In this document: positions 52,047 through 60,480 of the stretch, in pieces
How the letters are laid out: each line of letters opens with the position of its first letter
How positions within the stretch are numbered: position 1 is the first letter of the stretch
NCBI RefSeq assembly: GCF_004363095.1
Contig: NZ_SNYO01000005.1
Span: 247,131 to 311,130, forward strand
Direction of reading: 5' to 3'
From: Actinomycetospora succinea
GTDB lineage: Bacteria > Actinomycetota > Actinomycetes > Mycobacteriales > Pseudonocardiaceae
Length of the DNA: 64,000 nucleotides
Made by a program: the position numbers and the translations under genes
The notes under the pieces: generated by a model
Told to the model about the DNA's origin: nothing
What the model saw: the letters and a program-made list of their open reading frames with translations, nothing else
Databases searched by the model: none

Positions 52047-52432
52047 CCGCCGACGAGATGGCTCCCGAGGAGGCGGTGCCGACGGGTGGGGGGACCCGCG
52101 CGCCCCGCGTCCGCCCGTACACGATCACCGGCGGCCGCACCCGGACGCGGACCACCCTGGCCGTCGAGACGCTGGTCCAGACCGCCTCGGCGCTCGACAT
52201 CCCCACCGCGGGCATCCCGGAGGAGCAGCGGACGATCTGCCGGCTCTGCGTCATGCCGATCTCGGTGGCCGAGGTGTCCGCGCGGGTCGACCTGCCGCTC
52301 GGCGTCACGCGCGTGGTGCTCGACGACATGGCCCGCGGCGGCCTGGTCGTGCTCCACCTCCAGGCGTCGTCGGACGACCGCCCGAGCCGCGAGCTCCTCG
52401 AGAGGGTCCTCGATGGACTCCAGCGTCTCTGA
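52043..52432 (+). CDS. DUF742-domain protein of the conservon
   Basis: 129 residues. RVRPYTITGGRTRTRTTLAV, VETLVQTASALDIP and EEQRTICRLCVMPISVAEVS are the DUF742 (CvnC type) winged-helix-like pattern with one Cys pair. It couples kinase and GTPase in conservons. The start ATG 52043 is coupled to the roadblock gene. It overlaps the GTPase gene by 20 bp. Confidence 0.95.
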   Translation: MTADEMAPEEAVPTGGGTRAPRVRPYTITGGRTRTRTTLAVETLVQTASALDIPTAGIPEEQRTICRLCVMPISVAEVSARVDLPLGVTRVVLDDMARGGLVVLHLQASSDDRPSRELLERVLDGLQRL

Positions 52433-53000
52433 GGCCCCGCGCACCGCGCCGTCGTCGGCCGTGCAGTCCGCGAAGATCGTCGTCGCCGGCGGGTTCGGCG
52501 CGGGCAAGACGACCTTCGTCGGCGCCGTGTCCGAGATCGAGCCGCTCGTCACCGAGGCCGTCATGACCGAGGCCGCCCGCGAGCTCGACGCGGCCCCGCT
52601 CGCCGACAAGACGACCACCACCGTCGCCATGGACTTCGGGCGGATCTCGCTGCCGTCGGAGCTCGTCCTGTACCTGTTCGGGACGCCCGGCCAGCAGCGG
52701 TTCTGGTTCATGTGGGACGACCTGTTCCGCGGGGCGGTCGGCGCCGTGGTCATCGCCGACACGGCGCGGCTCGAGGCGAGCTTCGCGGCCACCGACTTCC
52801 TCGAGGCCCGCGGCATCCCGCACGTCGTCGCGGTGAACCTGTTCGACGGCGTGCGCCGCCACGACGCCGACGAGGTCCGCGAGGCGATGGACCTGCCGCC
52901 CGGGACCCCGCTCCTGACCTGTGACGCCCGACGACGCGAGTCGGCGCGGGACGTGCTCGTCGCCCTGGTGCGGCACGCCCTCGTGCTCGACCGGCGATGA
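52413..53000 (+). CDS. Conservon ATP/GTP-binding protein (small GTPase-like)
   Basis: 195 residues. The P-loop is GGFGAGKTTF near 28, a switch Thr follows in DKTTTTVAMDFGRI, and G3 is FGTPGQQRFWFMWDDLFRGA; the guanine-specificity region is likely VVAVNLFDGV. This is CvnD type, related to MglA-like GTPases. It is the presumed output of the complex at the membrane. ATG 52413 lies within the end of the DUF742 gene. Its stop overlaps the next gene by 4 nt. Confidence 0.93.
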   Translation: MDSSVSEAPRTAPSSAVQSAKIVVAGGFGAGKTTFVGAVSEIEPLVTEAVMTEAARELDAAPLADKTTTTVAMDFGRISLPSELVLYLFGTPGQQRFWFMWDDLFRGAVGAVVIADTARLEASFAATDFLEARGIPHVVAVNLFDGVRRHDADEVREAMDLPPGTPLLTCDARRRESARDVLVALVRHALVLDRR

Positions 53001-53239
53001 CGGGAGGCCTCGCCGTGCGCGTGAACCGCCATGCCTCGCGTCGCCGTTCCCCGTGGGTGACGCGGGTGCTGATCGCCCTCGACGCCGTCGTGGTCGTCGT
53101 GGGCTGGCTCGCCTGGTCGACGACGCCCCCGCGTCCCCCGCCGCTGCAGCTCCCCGCCCCGACTCTCCACCAGCCCGACACCGGAGCCCGCGATCCGGAG
53201 CTGCCGCCGCCCACGGACGGAGGAGGCCGTGCACGTTGA
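52997..53239 (+). CDS. Small single-TM protein in the conservon operon
   Basis: 80 residues. Basic start, one TM helix (WVTRVLIALDAVVVVVGWLA, about 20-40), then a Pro-rich outer part (PRPPPLQLPAPTLHQPDTGA). ATG 52997 overlaps the GTPase stop. No family is recognised. It could anchor or regulate the complex. It overlaps the last gene of the operon by 11 bp. Confidence 0.65.
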   Translation: MTGGLAVRVNRHASRRRSPWVTRVLIALDAVVVVVGWLAWSTTPPRPPPLQLPAPTLHQPDTGARDPELPPPTDGGGRAR

Positions 53240-54131
53240 GCGCGCCGAACTCGAACTCGAATCACTGATCGCCCGGATGGAACGCCGGGAGCTCCATCCC
53301 CGCGGTGACACGTCCGGCCCCGGCGGGTGGGACGAGGAGCGCCAGCAGCGCTTCATGGACACCATCCTGCGCGAGTGGTGCGTCCCGGAGATCCACATCG
53401 CCGCCGATCCCGCCGACCCGGACGTCGGCGAGGTCGTGCTCGACGGGGGCCAGCGGCTGCTCACGCTGCAGCGCTTCTTCCACGACGAGCTGCCGTGCTC
53501 CGGGGAGCAGGCGCCCGACCACGACGCGGTGCGCCACGACGAGGTGCGACGGCTCGACGGGCTGCGCTACAGCGAGCTGCCCGAGGACGTCCGGCGCCGC
53601 GTGCGCCGCTTCCGGATGACCGTGGTGGTGCTCTCCGACTACCGCCCCGCCGAGCTGCGGGAGCTGCTCGACCGGCTGCGCCCGGCGGACGAGCCGGACA
53701 TCCCGGTGCCGCGGCCCCGGGCCCCCACCCACCGGTCCCCGGTCTCGCCCGAACCGATCTACGACCAGGTCTCGGCGTGGTTCGCCGACCTCTCGGAGTT
53801 CCGGGCGCTCTCCGAGTCGCAGGGTGACGGCGCCTGGGCCTCGCCCGCCGACGAGGGCCGGGCGGCCGCCGCGGCCGCGGTCGAGCCGGAGCCCACCGAC
53901 CTCGCGGGGGTCACGGCGGCAGGCCTGCCGCAGCGCGAGCCCCGGGCCCTGCTCGTCCCCGGCGCGGTCCCGCCGCCGCCGGCGAGCGCGCTCTCCTTCG
54001 GCGGCGGGCCGCGCCCCGACGAGGTCGCCGAGAGCCTCGCGAGCTACCGCGACGGCGTGGTCGAGGGCGGCGGCGGGGAGCAGCGCACCGACGCCCCGCC
54101 GCACCCGATGTTCGACGACGCCGGGAGCTGA
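53229..54131 (+). CDS. DUF262/ParB-like domain protein sharing the conservon kinase's C-terminal tail
   Basis: 300 residues. Residues ~30-150 resemble the N-terminal part of DUF262 (GmrSD N-type, ParB-like) proteins: RQQRFMDTILREWCVPEIHI and VVLDGGQRLLTLQRFF with DGGQR at 72-76, the place of the DGQQR core. The HNH nuclease part is absent. Residues ~175-300 repeat the tail of the kinase: PIYDQVSAWFADL, WASPADEGRAAAA, TAAGLPQREPRALLVPG. So the two proteins probably share a partner or localisation signal. GTG 53229 has GGAGG upstream and overlaps the previous gene by 11 bp. A role as a regulated effector is inferred. Confidence 0.6.
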   Translation: MHVERAELELESLIARMERRELHPRGDTSGPGGWDEERQQRFMDTILREWCVPEIHIAADPADPDVGEVVLDGGQRLLTLQRFFHDELPCSGEQAPDHDAVRHDEVRRLDGLRYSELPEDVRRRVRRFRMTVVVLSDYRPAELRELLDRLRPADEPDIPVPRPRAPTHRSPVSPEPIYDQVSAWFADLSEFRALSESQGDGAWASPADEGRAAAAAAVEPEPTDLAGVTAAGLPQREPRALLVPGAVPPPPASALSFGGGPRPDEVAESLASYRDGVVEGGGGEQRTDAPPHPMFDDAGS

Positions 54132-54136
54132 GGACG

Positions 54137-55330
54137 TCAGGCCGAGGCCGTAACACCTTCCCGCGCGCGTCCCTGCGCCGCCGCGCGGTGGCGCACCAGC
54201 ATGCGCCGCCCCACGAGCACCCCTCCCCCGGCGACGAGCATCGCGACCGCGGCGACCACCCAGGCCGTCGCGAACGACATCCCGGTCGCGAGGAGACCGA
54301 AGCCGACCGGCCCGAGGCACCCGCCCGCGTAGACCCCGACCTGCACGATCGAGGTCGCCGCGGCCGGCGCGGTCGGGTTGAGGCGCACGACGGCGAACTG
54401 CAGCAGCCCCGGCCACGACCAGCCGAGCCCGAAGCCGAGGACGGTGCCGACGACGAGGGCCACCGAGCCCGGCACCGCGAGCAGCACGACGCCGGCGGCA
54501 CCCAGGATCAGGCAGCCCGCGACGACCGCGACGTGGCCGCCGGTGCGGCGGTCGGCGAGCCACCCGTGGAGCATCCGCATCAGGACGGCGACGACGCTGC
54601 CCAGCGTCAGCACGAGGCCCGCGAGCCCCGGGGCGACGCCCCCGTCGACCGCCGACGCGACGAGGAAGATGCTCAGGCCCGTCGAGCTCGCCGCGCCCAG
54701 CCCGGCGGCGACCCCGATGACGGCCAGCGCGCCGGTCGCGCGCTCGGCGGTGCTGTCGGCGGAGCGCTCGCCGCGCCCCGAGCCGCGCGGCGCCACGAGC
54801 AGGGCCGCCAGGGCGAGGCCGGCGCCGATGACGTACGCCCAGCGCCAGCCGATCGTCAGCCCGACGGCGGGGACGGCGAGGCCCGCGAGCAGCGTGGCCA
54901 GCGGCACGCACGCCTGCTTGACCCCGAACGACAGCCCGAGGCGTTCCGCCGGCATCGCGCGGGCGAGGGTGAGGTTGGTGGCGAGCTGGCCCATGACGTT
55001 CGTCCACGCCCCGACGAGCACCAGCACCACGACCGCGGTGAAGCTCTGCCCGAGGACGGCGGTCAGCAGCATCGCGATCGAGGCGCCGACGAGGCCGATG
55101 CGGCTGGTCAGGCGCGAGCCGAGCCGCTCGACCAGCTTGCCGACCGGCAGCGACACCAGCGCCGACACCCCGAAGTAGGCGGAGACGACGAGGCCCAGCG
55201 CGGCCGGGTCGAAGCCGAGGTCGTCGCCGATCTGCACCGACAGCGCGCCCAGGAGGAACACCGGGAGCACGGTGGCGGTGGTGATCGCGACGGCTCCCGC
55301 CCCGGTCCGCAGCGCCGTTTGCTCGCTCAT
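54137..55330 (-). CDS. MFS transporter (CynX/NimT-like)
   Basis: 397 residues with 12 TM segments. SAYFGVSALVSLPVGKLVER and the loop GWRWAYVIGAGLALAALLV are visible. It lacks the DHA2 motifs and looks like the cyanate/nitrite-exporter-like group. ATG 55330 has no ribosome-binding site, but a TAGCGT hexamer ends 8 nt before it, so it is probably leaderless. Substrate unknown. It is convergent with the conservon operon with only 5 bp between the stops. Confidence 0.85.
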   Translation of the reverse strand: MSEQTALRTGAGAVAITTATVLPVFLLGALSVQIGDDLGFDPAALGLVVSAYFGVSALVSLPVGKLVERLGSRLTSRIGLVGASIAMLLTAVLGQSFTAVVVLVLVGAWTNVMGQLATNLTLARAMPAERLGLSFGVKQACVPLATLLAGLAVPAVGLTIGWRWAYVIGAGLALAALLVAPRGSGRGERSADSTAERATGALAVIGVAAGLGAASSTGLSIFLVASAVDGGVAPGLAGLVLTLGSVVAVLMRMLHGWLADRRTGGHVAVVAGCLILGAAGVVLLAVPGSVALVVGTVLGFGLGWSWPGLLQFAVVRLNPTAPAAATSIVQVGVYAGGCLGPVGFGLLATGMSFATAWVVAAVAMLVAGGGVLVGRRMLVRHRAAAQGRAREGVTASA

Positions 55331-55341
55331 CGTTGCCAACG

Positions 55342-56576
<1,235 letters not shown>

Positions 56577-56580
<4 letters not shown>

Positions 56581-56957
56581 GGGGTGTCCGGCTCCCCGAG
56601 CCCGTAGCCGCCCGTGAAGATCACGGGCCGGACCTCGACCGGCAGGTGGTCGGTGCCCGGGATCATCGCCGCGAGCTCGTGGGCGCGCTCGCGGCTCTCG
56701 CAGTCGACGACGTAGAAGCCGCCCATGTACTCCTTGGCCTCCAGGAACGGGCCGTCGGTGACGGTGACCGCGCCCGGCCGGCCGCGGACCACGGCGCTCT
56801 GGGACGGGTCGGCCAGCGCGTGGGTCCCGACCATCTCCCCCGTCGCGGTGATCGCCTCCATGAACCCCTCCTGGCCGCCGGCGATCTCGGCGCGCTCGGC
56901 CTCGGAGAGCGACTCCCAGACCTCGGGGTTCATCTGGATGATCAGCAGGTACTTCAT
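56577..56957 (-). CDS. YCII/DGPF-domain protein (ECF42 partner)
   Basis: 126 residues. MKYLLIIQMNPEVWESLSEA, TDGPFLEAKEYMGGFYVVDC with the DGPF motif and RAHELAAMIPGTDHLPVEVRPV are typical of the YCII-related fold. ATG 56957 has AGGAGG upstream. It is co-transcribed with the sigma factor gene, and such proteins are genetically linked to ECF42 activity. Its exact biochemical role is unknown. Confidence 0.9.
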
Positions 56958-57032
56958 GGCTCCTCCTGTCGTGCGGTGGGTCGGTCGGGAGCAGGTCGGA
57001 GCGGGGCACCGGTCCCACGACATCCTCGCGAT

Positions 57033-57046
57033 GTGACCGTCGTCAC
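57033..57046. promoter_or_regulatory. Inverted repeat GTGAC-CGTC-GTCAC in the YCII-MFS divergent gap
   Basis: A perfect 5-bp inverted repeat lies between the YCII-sigma unit and the divergent MFS gene. It may be an operator or a sigma-factor-related element. No regulator is assigned. Confidence 0.35.
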
Positions 57047-57091
57047 TTCGGGCGGGTGTCGAGGTGCCCGGGGCGGCTCCGACTCGTGGCC

Positions 57092-58582
57092 ATGACCGTC
57101 TCCGCGACCGACCCCGCGACCACCCGGCGCTCCCCGTGGTGGGGCCTGGCGGTGCTCGCCCTGCCCACCCTGCTGAGCGCCGTCGACATCAACGTGCTCT
57201 TCCTGGCCCTCCCCGCCCTCACCCGCGACCTCGGGGCGTCGGCGGTCGAGCAGCTCTGGATCACCGACGTCTACGGCTTCCTGGTGGCCGGGCTGGTGAT
57301 CACCATGGGCACGCTCGGCGACCGCGTCGGGCACCGGCGGCTGCTGTTCACCGGCGCGGCCGTGTTCGCGGTGACCTCGGTGGCCGCGGCCTGCGCGCCC
57401 GACCCGACGGTGCTCATCGGCCTGCGCGCCCTGCTCGGGGTCGCCGGCGCCACGCTGATGCCCGCGACCCTCGCCCTGATCACCGCCCTGTTCGGGGACC
57501 GGGAGCAGCGCGGCGTGGCCATCGCGATCTGGGCGACGTGCCAGTTCGCGGGCGCCGCGCTCGGCCCGGTGGTCGGCGGGGTGCTGCTCGGGCACTTCTG
57601 GTGGGGCAGCGTGTTCCTGCTGGCCGTGCCCGTGATGGTCGTGCTGCTCGTCGCCGGGCCGTTCGTGCTGCCCGCCGGCACCGGCGACGGCTCCGGGCGG
57701 CTCGACCTCGCGAGCGTCGCCCTCTCGCTGCTCGCGGTGCTCCCGGTGGTCTGGGGCGTGAAGGTGCTGGCGACGGGTACCGCGCCCGTGGCCCTCGCCG
57801 TCGCGGCGGTCGTCGCCGGCCTCGCGATCGGCGTCGTGTTCGTGCGCCGCCAGCTGCACCTCGACCGCCCGCTGCTCGACCTCGCCCTGTTCCGGGTCCG
57901 GCGCGTCACGGTCCTGCTCGCCGCCCTGGTCGGCGCCGGGGTCGCGATGGCCGGCACCGGCATGCTCGTCACGCAGTACCTGCAGACGGTGCTCGGGTAC
58001 TCGCCCGTCGCGTCGGCACTGTGGTTCGCGCCGATGGGGCTGGGCGTGGCGGCCGGGACCCTGCTCACGCCGGTGATCGTGCGGTGGGTCCGCCCGCACG
58101 TCGCGGTCTCGGGCGGGCTGGTGCTCGCGGCCCTCGGCGCCCTGCTGCTGGTGCTCACGCCCGCGGAGGGCGGCGCGCCGGTCGCCGTCGGGGCGGTCAC
58201 GGTGCTCGCGCTCGGCACCGGCCCGCTGTTCGCGCGGGGCATCGGTGCCGTCGTGGGCGCGGTCCCGTCGACGCGGGCCGGGGCGGCGGCGTCCCTCGCG
58301 GAGACCGGCAACTATCTCGGCGGCGCGCTCGGGCTCGCGCTGCTCGGGACCCTCGCCGCGGCGTCCTACCGCGCGGCGATGAGCGGCGCGGACGGGGTGG
58401 CGCGCGAGACGGTGAGCGGGGCGGCCACGGTCGCGGCGGCGCTGCCCGCGCCGCAGGCCGGCGAGCTGCTGGCGGCCGCGCACGCGGCGTTCACCGGCGG
58501 GCTGCACCTCGTCGGGGTCGTCGCCGCGGCGCTGTTCGTGGCGCTCGCCGTGGCGACGTCGCGGATCACGCTCGAGGCGTGA
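57092..58582 (+). CDS. DHA2-type MFS exporter
   Basis: 496 residues with 14 TM segments: LPTLLSAVDINVLFLALPAL, TMGTLGDRVGHRRLLFTGAA (motif A) and ALLGVAGATLMPATLALITA (DHA2 motif). ATG 57092 has no clear ribosome-binding site. It is divergent from the ECF42-YCII unit and may be its target, as ECF42 operons often include transporters. Its stop is 10 bp before a G/C homopolymer block. Substrate unknown. Confidence 0.9.
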   Translation: MTVSATDPATTRRSPWWGLAVLALPTLLSAVDINVLFLALPALTRDLGASAVEQLWITDVYGFLVAGLVITMGTLGDRVGHRRLLFTGAAVFAVTSVAAACAPDPTVLIGLRALLGVAGATLMPATLALITALFGDREQRGVAIAIWATCQFAGAALGPVVGGVLLGHFWWGSVFLLAVPVMVVLLVAGPFVLPAGTGDGSGRLDLASVALSLLAVLPVVWGVKVLATGTAPVALAVAAVVAGLAIGVVFVRRQLHLDRPLLDLALFRVRRVTVLLAALVGAGVAMAGTGMLVTQYLQTVLGYSPVASALWFAPMGLGVAAGTLLTPVIVRWVRPHVAVSGGLVLAALGALLLVLTPAEGGAPVAVGAVTVLALGTGPLFARGIGAVVGAVPSTRAGAAASLAETGNYLGGALGLALLGTLAAASYRAAMSGADGVARETVSGAATVAAALPAPQAGELLAAAHAAFTGGLHLVGVVAAALFVALAVATSRITLEA

Positions 58583-58592
58583 CCCCGGGGTC

Positions 58593-58694
<102 letters not shown>

Positions 58695-58715
58695 ACGACC
58701 GGGTCGAGCAGGGGC

Positions 58716-58919
58716 TCAGAGAGCCTGGACCGAGTCCGCCTGCGGGCCCTTCTGGCCCTGGCTCCACTCGAAGGTCACGCGCTGGTTCTCCTCGAGGGAG
58801 CGGAAGCCGCCACCCTGGATGGCGGAGTAGTGGACGAAGATGTCCTTGCCCCCGTCGTCGGGGGCGATGAAGCCGAACCCCTTCTCGGAGTTGAACCACT
58901 TGACGGTGCCGTCGGCCAT
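58716..58919 (-). CDS. Cold-shock protein (CspA family)
   Basis: 67 residues, a standard cold-shock domain. The RNA-binding motifs are [17 protein letters not shown] (RNP1 GFGFI) and DIFVHYSAI (RNP2 IFVHY). It binds single-stranded RNA and DNA and acts as an RNA chaperone. ATG 58919 has AAAGAGG upstream. A leader of about 90 nt is expected, as for other csp genes. Confidence 0.97.
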   Translation of the reverse strand: MADGTVKWFNSEKGFGFIAPDDGGKDIFVHYSAIQGGGFRSLEENQRVTFEWSQGQKGPQADSVQAL

Positions 58920-59021
58920 GAATCCTCTTTCCGTGGGTGCATCTGTGCGAGCGGGCATCGACTGATCCACGAGGCACGAGCACAGCGAGGAAAAGAAGAC
59001 AGCAACGCGCGGGTCACGCTA
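58920..59021 (-). promoter_or_regulatory. Long 5' leader and promoter of the cold-shock gene
   Basis: TAGCGT (59021 down to 59016) is a -10-like hexamer that would start the mRNA near 59009, about 90 nt upstream of the ATG. The leader is purine-rich in its first third (GAAAAGAAG at the complement of 58988-58998) and contains no gene. Structured leaders regulate csp genes in other bacteria; the structure here was not calculated. Confidence 0.5.
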
Positions 59022-59048
59022 ACAGAGGCCGTTCGGCCGCCTGCCGCC

Positions 59049-59639
59049 TCACACCGCGGCGGTACCGATGAGGCCCTTGCGGGTGACGAGCCCGGCGAGC
59101 TCCTCCTCCGAGCGCCCCTCCGTGTCCTCGGGCCGCCGGGGCAGCACCAGGTAGCGTGACTCCGCGCTCGCGTCCCACACCGTGATCCGCGTCGACGCGG
59201 GCAGCTCGAGCCCGAACTCCCGCAGCACCGCGCGGGGCTCGCGCACCACCCGCGACCGGTAGGCCTCGCTCTTGTACCAGCCGGGCGACGGGCCGAGCAG
59301 CGCGATCGGGTAGCAGGAGCAGAGCGTGCAGACGACCACGTGGTGCTCGTCGGCGTCGTTCGCCATGACGGTCAGCTTCTGCTCCTGCAGCGCGCCGCCC
59401 ATCGAGAACCCGAGCTCGGCGATGGCGGCGTTGCCGTCGGCGAGCAGGCGCTCCCGGAACGCCGGGTCGACCCACGCCCGCGCGACGAGCGCCGCGCCGT
59501 TCGCCGGCGTCCCGCCCGCGGCGAGGGCGTCGATCCGCTCGTCGATCTCGTGCGGATCGAGCAGCCCGCGCTCCTCGAGCAGGGCCTCGACGTGCCGCAC
59601 CTGCGCGGCGACCGGCGAGCTCGCGTGGTTGCCGCTCAC
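59049..59639 (-). CDS. Cobalt-type nitrile hydratase alpha subunit (or thiocyanate-hydrolase gamma-like)
   Basis: 196 residues. The metal-binding loop VCTLCSC has Cys104, Cys107 and Cys109; Thr between the first Cys residues marks the cobalt type rather than iron (Ser). The N-terminal helices (EALLEERGLLDPHEIDERID) and the tail RKGLIGTAAV are family-like. It hydrates nitriles to amides, or thiocyanate, together with the two beta-half proteins upstream. GTG 59639 overlaps the preceding stop by 4 nt. No dedicated activator or metallochaperone gene is visible in the window. Confidence 0.9.
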   Translation of the reverse strand: MSGNHASSPVAAQVRHVEALLEERGLLDPHEIDERIDALAAGGTPANGAALVARAWVDPAFRERLLADGNAAIAELGFSMGGALQEQKLTVMANDADEHHVVVCTLCSCYPIALLGPSPGWYKSEAYRSRVVREPRAVLREFGLELPASTRITVWDASAESRYLVLPRRPEDTEGRSEEELAGLVTRKGLIGTAAV

Positions 59640-59917
59640 GATGGGCTCCCGTCGGGTTCGAGGTAGTCCTCCCAGAGCTCGACGACCACCGCGTGGTCGC
59701 CGGCACCGAAGAGGTCGCTCGCGGCGAACCGCACGTGGTAGACGGCGCGCGGGTCGGACGCGAGGCCGCGGGCGCGCTCGTCGGCGAGCGGGTGGTGCCC
59801 GGCCGTCGAGACGACCTCGCCCCGCGCGCCGCGGGCGTAGCGGGGCAGGCGGGTGTGGTGGGTCGGGTCGGCGATGCGGGTGCGGACCCGGTCGCCGGGC
59901 GCGAAGCGGTCAGTCAC
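59636..59917 (-). CDS. Nitrile hydratase beta subunit, C-terminal half
   Basis: 93 residues: FAPGDRVRTRIADPTHHTRL, PRYARGARGEVVSTAGHHPL, VYHVRFAASDLFGAGDHAVV and ELWEDYLEPDG. It corresponds to the SH3-like C-terminal domain of NHase beta subunits, which normally form one chain with the N-terminal part. Here the N half is a separate gene upstream. ATG 59917 overlaps that gene by 8 bp. The same split is seen in thiocyanate hydrolase and toyocamycin nitrile hydratase. Confidence 0.88.
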   Translation of the reverse strand: MTDRFAPGDRVRTRIADPTHHTRLPRYARGARGEVVSTAGHHPLADERARGLASDPRAVYHVRFAASDLFGAGDHAVVVELWEDYLEPDGSPS

Positions 59918-60194
59918 CGGCGAGCTCCTCGGGGCGGGCGACGCCCTTCTCGGCGAGCAGCGTCGTGATCGCGCGGAACCACTTCTCGTAGTACGAGGCG
60001 GCGAGGTACTCCCCCGGCGGGATCCGCTCGATCGCGTCCCGGAACTCGTCGAGGTTGTAGACGCCCCGGCGCAGCAGCGCCCCGTTGAGCGCGACGACGT
60101 GGGCCTCCCAGTCGGCGTGGAACCGCGGCTCGTCGGGCTCCTCGACGATCGGCGGGAAACCGACCATGCCGCCCACGTCGTTGATCCGGCTCAC
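59910..60194 (-). CDS. Nitrile hydratase beta subunit, N-terminal half
   Basis: 94 residues: MSRINDVGGMVGFPPIVEE, EPRFHADWEAHVVALNGALL, RRGVYNLDEFRDAIERIPPG and EYLAASYYEKWFRAITTLLA EKG. The N terminus is that of NHase beta chains, but the protein stops after the helical domain. It is the first gene of the three-gene unit. GTG 60194 is the start. It could alternatively be named an accessory protein of the TIGR03889 kind, but INDVGGM fits a beta subunit better. Confidence 0.85.
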   Translation of the reverse strand: MSRINDVGGMVGFPPIVEEPDEPRFHADWEAHVVALNGALLRRGVYNLDEFRDAIERIPPGEYLAASYYEKWFRAITTLLAEKGVARPEELAGD

Positions 60195-60253
60195 GAGGTG
60201 TTCCTACCGCTGCGGGCCGGGTCGGGGCCAGGGTCGCGTGCTCTCGCCGTGTT
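60195..60253. other. Upstream region of the nitrile hydratase unit
   Basis: Part of a 286-bp gap. It should contain the promoter for the nitrile-hydratase genes. No gene and no clear promoter hexamers are seen. Confidence 0.35.
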
Positions 60254-60330
60254 CCGAGCGAAGGGCACCTTCGCTCGGATAGATGGGCGAGGGGCGCCCG
60301 CCGCCGGAACGGTGCGGGCGCCCTCTCGCC
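60254..60330. repeat. Dispersed double-hairpin element, copy 2
   Basis: The first hairpin is CCGAGCGAAGG-GCA-CCTTCGCTCGG (60254-60278, perfect 11-bp stem). A second, larger one pairs 60286-60301 with 60314-60330 (one 1-nt offset). The 43-nt core (60256-60298) repeats, inverted, the element at 8381-8423. Neither copy overlaps an annotated gene here. It is a REP/MITE-like element. Confidence 0.75.
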
Positions 60331-60443
60331 GTTCCCTGTGATCACGGGCGACGCCATCCACCCCACCGGGCGGCGAGCGTGCACCACGACGCTCCTGATC
60401 TCCGGCGGGGAGCGGGGCCGGGGAGCGGCACGTCCACGAACCC

Positions 60444-60473
60444 TTGACGCCGCGCCCCGCCGGGTCCTACGAG
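60444..60473 (+). promoter_or_regulatory. Promoter of the acyl-CoA synthetase gene (TTGACG-N18-TACGAG)
   Basis: -35 TTGACG (60444-60449) and -10 TACGAG (60468-60473) are separated by 18 nt. The -10 ends 7 nt before the ATG at 60481, so the mRNA is leaderless. It is the clearest housekeeping-type promoter in the window. Confidence 0.65.
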
Positions 60474-60480
60474 TGGACCC

